Source of the DNA: Chloroflexota bacterium
Lineage (GTDB): Bacteria; Chloroflexota; Anaerolineae; Aggregatilineales; Phototrophicaceae
NCBI GenBank assembly: GCA_016223085.1
Contig: JACRPS010000016.1
Coordinates: 20,153 to 84,152, forward strand
Direction of reading: 5' to 3'
DNA length: 64,000 bases
A program made the position numbers and the translations under genes. The notes below the pieces were generated by a model that was not told where the DNA came from, ran no database searches, and saw nothing but the letters and a program-made list of their open reading frames with translations. Below, one piece after another: positions 60,342 through 64,000 of this stretch. Each line of letters opens with the position of its first letter. Positions within the stretch are counted from its first letter, which is position 1.

Positions 60342-61676
60342 ATGGCCGAAGCAGCATATTTACCCGGCAGACAGGCGCGCGCGGCCCGGATGCGGATGGA
60401 TACCGCGCGTATCCTCAAACGGTTTTTCTTTTGTGAGCGGGCCTTGATCGTGGCACAGTCCGGCTGGCTGGCGGCCATTGCCGATTTGGACGTAAAGACG
60501 CTGCTGCCACGTATGTCGTGGGAAGACGCGATGACGGCAGACGCGCTGCGCGACCGGGTGTTTGAACTGCGCTACCCAAGCCGCCTGATGGAACGCGGCG
60601 ACGACGCGCCGGTGATTGAAGTGTTTGAGGAAGCCATCAATGCGCCCAGTGCGGAGGCGCTGATCCTGTCGCTGGCGCGGGTGTTCAAGCCGGCGCTGCT
60701 GGCCGCCTACATGGACTATCTCGAAGTGGGCGACGAACTGGCAGATGGGCCGACGCTCCGCTTTTTGCGGGTGGCGGTGGACGAAAAAGAGGAACAGGTG
60801 GCGGAACTGACGGCTTTCGCCGACGCGCTGCTGACCGCCGCACCGGATAAGCTGGCAGAAGCCGAAGCCTGGACCAACGCGCTGGCGGCGCGGCTGGACG
60901 CAGTTGGCGGCCTGACGCTGACCGACCCGCACCCCGCCGCAGCTACCATCGAACTGCCGGGACGTACCTTGTTCCAACTGGCGCAGCGCCCCGCCCGTGA
61001 TCCGCGCTTCCACCTCTGCCGCTACTACTGGCCGGATGTGGTGGATAAAACCTTCCCCTATGGTGATGGCGTCATGCTCCAGCTTCGCAGCGCCGTCAGC
61101 CACATCAACGAAGCCTGGGCGGTCGAAACCGGCGGTGCGATTTTGCAGGCGTTCGCGGACACGCTCGACTGGGAATTTATCTATGACGCGGCGCGCTGGA
61201 CCTATGACGAAAGCCGCCATACCCGCATGGGATTGGACCGGCTGCGCAGTTGGGGCTTTGAGCCGGAGGAAATCCCGCTGGGCACGTACATCTACGACAG
61301 CGCCTACGGTCAGGACCCGGTGGTGCGGCTGGGCATGTTATTTTACTTCGAGACCAAAAACATCGGCAAAAAACACGCCCGCGCGGCGGCGTTTGAATCC
61401 TACGGCGATGCCGTCAGCCAGCACGACATGGAGTTCGACTGGGCGGACGAAACCATCCACGCCCATTACGGCAGTCACTGGCACGGCAGGCTGCTGGAAA
61501 AGCTGCCGTGGCGCATACCGGAACTGGAAACGCTGCGCCAGACCTGTGACGCGCTGGTGAAAGCGACGGTGGATTCCGCCACCGACGCCGACCGGGAGGA
61601 CATCCGCCGCGTGGCTGAAGCCATGATTGACAAGGCGCGGCGCATCGGCCTGAAGGCAGCGGAAGATGACACGTAA
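60342..61676 (+). CDS. Ferritin-like fold protein (DUF455-like)
   Basis: The 444-residue protein has a helical N-terminal half and a C-terminal ferritin-like core with iron-ligand-type residues: ILQAFADTLDWEFIYDAARWTYDESRHTRMG, MLFYFETKNIGKKHARAAAFE and DMEFDWADETIHAHYGSHW. The DxxDExxHAxxG pattern recalls DUF455/MiaE-like diiron proteins. The reaction is unknown. It sits between a GntR regulator and an ABC sugar permease, so it may belong to their regulon. Confidence 0.65.
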   Translation: MAEAAYLPGRQARAARMRMDTARILKRFFFCERALIVAQSGWLAAIADLDVKTLLPRMSWEDAMTADALRDRVFELRYPSRLMERGDDAPVIEVFEEAINAPSAEALILSLARVFKPALLAAYMDYLEVGDELADGPTLRFLRVAVDEKEEQVAELTAFADALLTAAPDKLAEAEAWTNALAARLDAVGGLTLTDPHPAAATIELPGRTLFQLAQRPARDPRFHLCRYYWPDVVDKTFPYGDGVMLQLRSAVSHINEAWAVETGGAILQAFADTLDWEFIYDAARWTYDESRHTRMGLDRLRSWGFEPEEIPLGTYIYDSAYGQDPVVRLGMLFYFETKNIGKKHARAAAFESYGDAVSQHDMEFDWADETIHAHYGSHWHGRLLEKLPWRIPELETLRQTCDALVKATVDSATDADREDIRRVAEAMIDKARRIGLKAAEDDT

Positions 61677-61721
61677 ATTACAATGCAGGGGTGTGCTAAT
61701 CGCCGCAAAGCGGAAATTGTT

Positions 61722-61751
61722 GTAGGGGTGGGTTTATAAACCCACCCCTAC
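61722..61751. repeat. Perfect palindromic repeat, GTAGGG family
   Basis: GTAGGGGTGGGTTTA and TAAACCCACCCCTAC form a perfect 30-base palindrome between the ferritin-like gene and the ABC permease. Confidence 0.95.
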
Positions 61752-61792
61752 CGGGAACGCATCATCCATCCCAGCGCGAAGGAGAAAGTGTT

Positions 61793-62827
61793 TTGGCCGA
61801 CAATGTTTCCATCCTCGACAAGCCCGTGACCGGCGTGGCTGCGCCCAGCCGCCTGCGCCGCATCCTGTCGGCGCGGGAAACCGGCGTGTTTATCGCGCTG
61901 GTGCTGATGTGTATCGTCCTGGCGATTGCCCGCCCGAACGCCTTCCCGCGCGCGCAGAACTTTTTGAACATCGGGCGGCAGGTGTCGCTGGTCGGCATCA
62001 TGGCGATTGGCATGACTTTTGTCATCATCAGCGGCGAAATTGACCTGTCCATCGGCTCGACCTACGCGCTGGCCGGGCTGTCGACCGGCCTGCTGCTGAC
62101 GGAAGGCTGGTCGCTGCTGCCGGCGCTGGCCGCCGGGCTGGGCATCGGCAGCGCGGTTGGCTTTATCAACGGCTTCCTGTCCACTTACGGCAAGCTGCCC
62201 TCGTTTATCACCACGCTGGGCATGATGAGCGTGGCGCGTGGCGCCGCGCTGCTGCTCACCAACGGTGAGCCGGTGACGGTGCGTGAGCAATTTGGCGTGC
62301 AGCCGGTGGCGCTGGAACAGTTTAAGTTCATCGGCCAGGGACAGTTGTTTGGTGTGGTGCCAATGCAACTGGTCTTTTTTATCATCGTCGTGCTGCTCGG
62401 CTGGCTGCTGCTGGGGCGGACGGTGTTCGGCTTTAAGATTTACGCGGTAGGCGGCAGTCCGAAGGCGGCACGCGCGTCCGGTATTCAGGTCGCCCGCGTC
62501 AAAATCTGGGCCTTTGTGATGATGGGCTTCCTCAGCGGCCTGTCCGGGATTCTGGTGCTGGCGTTCCTGCTCAGCGGGCAGGCCGGGCAGACCGGCATGG
62601 GGCTGGAACTGGACGTGATCGCGGCGGTTATCGTCGGCGGCGCGGCGCTGTCCGGCGGCGAGGGGTCCATCCTCGGCACGATTCTCGGCGTGTTTATCAT
62701 CGGCGTGCTGCGGAACGGTCTGGTGCTGCTGAACATCTCCCCCTTCTGGCAGACGACGATCATCGGCCTCGTCATCATCCTGGCAGTCGGCATTGACAAG
62801 TGGACGCGGGCACGGCGGACGCGGTAG
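61793..62827 (+). CDS. Ribose-type ABC transporter permease (RbsC-like)
   Basis: The 344-residue membrane protein has about 8-10 segments and the RbsC pattern: GIMAIGMTFVIISGEIDLSIGS, GFINGFLSTYGKLPSFITTLG, IYAVGGSPKAARASGIQVARVK and a final VIVGGAALSGGEGSILGT. It moves a pentose or related sugar with an ATPase and a binding protein. The start is TTG at 61793, with AAGGAG eight bases before it. The substrate-binding gene follows; an ATPase gene is not in the window. Confidence 0.92.
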   Translation: MADNVSILDKPVTGVAAPSRLRRILSARETGVFIALVLMCIVLAIARPNAFPRAQNFLNIGRQVSLVGIMAIGMTFVIISGEIDLSIGSTYALAGLSTGLLLTEGWSLLPALAAGLGIGSAVGFINGFLSTYGKLPSFITTLGMMSVARGAALLLTNGEPVTVREQFGVQPVALEQFKFIGQGQLFGVVPMQLVFFIIVVLLGWLLLGRTVFGFKIYAVGGSPKAARASGIQVARVKIWAFVMMGFLSGLSGILVLAFLLSGQAGQTGMGLELDVIAAVIVGGAALSGGEGSILGTILGVFIIGVLRNGLVLLNISPFWQTTIIGLVIILAVGIDKWTRARRTR

Positions 62828-62955
62828 CAACATTCTGTTAGCGGCGAAGGGGGGTGATGGGGCGCATATTCTCAACCGGTAGTTCTCACAGTCAATAAGA
62901 TGTTTTAGCTGGCGACATCTCGCCACAGCCGTAAATAGATAAGGAGATTGGAACA

Positions 62956-64000
62956 ATGCAGCATTTGAAGAAGATTTTTCTGGTCGTGGCGCTGCTGGCG
63001 GCGCTGGCGCTGATGATCGCGCCGGTGGCTCAGGCGCAGGGTGAATTTCAACTCGCAGATCGGATAGCCGCCAAGGTCGCCGCGGGCGAGCCGCTGGTAT
63101 TCCGGGTATCGTACCACGACGTATCGAACGAGTTCGCGCCGCAGATCAAAGCCGGCGTGGAACGGGCGGCGGCGGAGTTGGAAGGCAAGGTGGAGGTGCA
63201 GTTCGTCGGGCCGGTCGGGCCGAAAGCCGTCCCGGTGGTGACGTTCAACACCGACAACCCGTCCAGCAACCGGCTGGCCTTCGCCGGGCAGGACCTGGTG
63301 GAGAGCGGGCGGATTGCCGCACGCGAGTTGGTGAAGCACATGGGCGAGGCAGGCGACGTGATTATCACGACGCTGGACGCGGCGGCGCAGTGGAGCATTG
63401 ACCGCGAGACCGGTGCGCGCGACGTGTTCGACGACTATCCCGGCATCAACGTGCTGGCGACGGTCAACACGGGAACGGAGCCGCAGGAGATTTACAGCGC
63501 GATTGAGAACGCGATGCTGGCGAACCCGTCGGTGACGGGCATCCTGTCGCTGGAATGCTGCTCGATCACGCCGGCGGGCGAGTACGTGCAGCGCAACAAC
63601 CTCACCGACAGCGTGACGGTGGTGGGCTTCGACCTCAACCCCTCGACGCTGCAACTGGTGAAGGATGGCGTGATTGCCGCCACCGTCGGGCAAGGGCCGG
63701 AGCGCCAGGGTTACGAAGCCGTCATGCTCCTCTGGAAAGCGGCTAACGGCGAAGCAGTGGCGAATGTGGACACGGGCGCTGAAATTGTGGACGCCAGCAA
63801 CATTGGCCGTTATACGTTCCGCCTGGCGGATCGGATTGCGGAGAAAGTCGCGTCCGATCAGCCGCTGGTATTCCGGGTATCGTACCACGACGTATCGAAC
63901 GAGTTCGCGCCGCAGATCAAAGCCGGCGTGGAACGGGCGGCGGCGGAGTTGGAAGGCAAGGTGGAGGTGCAGTTCGTCGGGCCGGTCGGGCCGAAAGCCG
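62956..64000 (+). CDS. Sugar-binding protein of the ABC transporter, tandem duplicated, incomplete at window end
   Basis: The frame opens at ATG 62956 (AAGGAG upstream) with a signal peptide (MQHLKKIFLVVALLAALALM) and a ribose-type binding protein: PLVFRVSYHDVSNEFAPQIKAG, VPVVTFNTDNPSSNRLAF, ITTLDAAAQWSIDRETG and VGQGPERQGYEAVMLLWKAANG. It does not stop where the family normally ends (after VVDASNIG). It continues into RYTFRLADRIAEKVASDQPLV and a second copy of the N-terminal domain, open to 64000. In the first copy the segment between VGPKA and VPVVTFNTD (about 40 residues in the family) is absent. Confidence 0.85.
   Translation, partial: MQHLKKIFLVVALLAALALMIAPVAQAQGEFQLADRIAAKVAAGEPLVFRVSYHDVSNEFAPQIKAGVERAAAELEGKVEVQFVGPVGPKAVPVVTFNTDNPSSNRLAFAGQDLVESGRIAARELVKHMGEAGDVIITTLDAAAQWSIDRETGARDVFDDYPGINVLATVNTGTEPQEIYSAIENAMLANPSVTGILSLECCSITPAGEYVQRNNLTDSVTVVGFDLNPSTLQLVKDGVIAATVGQGPERQGYEAVMLLWKAANGEAVANVDTGAEIVDASNIGRYTFRLADRIAEKVASDQPLVFRVSYHDVSNEFAPQIKAGVERAAAELEGKVEVQFVGPVGPKA
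63089..63229. repeat. Direct repeat, first copy (within the sugar-binding protein)
   Basis: These 141 bases are identical to 63860-64000, 771 bases (257 codons) apart and in the same frame. They encode the N-terminal lobe start PLVFRVSYHDVSNEF to VGPKA. Confidence 0.95.
63860..64000. repeat. Direct repeat, second copy (cut by window end)
   Basis: This matches 63089-63229 with no difference. The upstream flank (RLADRIAEKVASDQ against ADRIAAKVAAGE) is similar but not identical, so the duplication is older than the identical stretch or was homogenised. Confidence 0.95.

Noticed and set aside
62905..63888. 327-codon minus-strand frame opposite the sugar-binding protein
   Set aside because: It is a shadow of a high-GC gene; the plus strand has a signal peptide and clear binding-protein motifs.

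Overview
The window is GC-rich bacterial chromosome, most likely from the phylum Chloroflexota (Anaerolineae-like). This taxonomic call is inference. It rests on Pro/Thr-rich lipoprotein spacers, a DUF385-type deazaflavin reductase, a DUF4032 gene, scattered Uma2/DUF4058 genes, a stressosome locus and very many short palindromic repeats. No rRNA, CRISPR array, phage module or intact insertion sequence was seen.

Layout. 1-4.4 kb: the tail of an unknown gene, an MBL-fold hydrolase, a single-domain response regulator and a GH127 arabinofuranosidase-like enzyme. 4.6-10 kb: a surface-polysaccharide cluster (GT2, two GT4, a large membrane protein) interrupted by tRNA-Lys(CTT) with a clear promoter and terminator. 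10-17.4 kb: small proteins, a phosphoribosyltransferase-like protein, an FHA protein, a broken VapC, SbcC and a secreted M28 peptidase. 17.7-24.3 kb: a minus-strand stressosome operon, read as three RsbR-like sensors, RsbS, RsbT, a second RsbT-like kinase and an RsbX-like phosphatase. Two of the three sensors are split between PAS and STAS by local rearrangements. 24.5-38 kb: mixed accessory genes, including a MntA/HepT toxin-antitoxin pair flanked by copies of the nfo 3' end, a TIR-membrane protein, a DnaJ-domain protein and HdeD. 38-39.6 kb: hisS behind what looks like a complete attenuator, with a promoter, a 14-codon leader peptide containing three consecutive His codons, and a terminator hairpin. 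39.7-48.6 kb: a Crp/Fnr regulator, an HdrD-like Fe-S membrane protein, a secreted glycoamylase-like protein and an overlapping ATP-grasp/C39 peptidase pair. 48.7-52.3 kb: a 2-oxo acid dehydrogenase operon (E1 alpha, E1 beta, E2) loaded with repeats, two of them translated in frame inside E2. 52.4-58.9 kb: a lipoprotein, two paralogous FecR-like secreted proteins, SurE, a DUF4032 protein and an NmrA-like oxidoreductase with a promoter/operator. 59-64 kb: a GntR regulator, a ferritin-like protein, and a ribose-type ABC permease followed by a substrate-binding protein that begins to repeat itself within one reading frame.

The strongest candidates for something undescribed are the hisS leader-peptide attenuator, the rearranged multi-sensor stressosome operon, the palindromic repeat family that has entered a coding linker, and the tandem substrate-binding protein. 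All calls come from reading the sequence and from knowledge of families. No database search was run.
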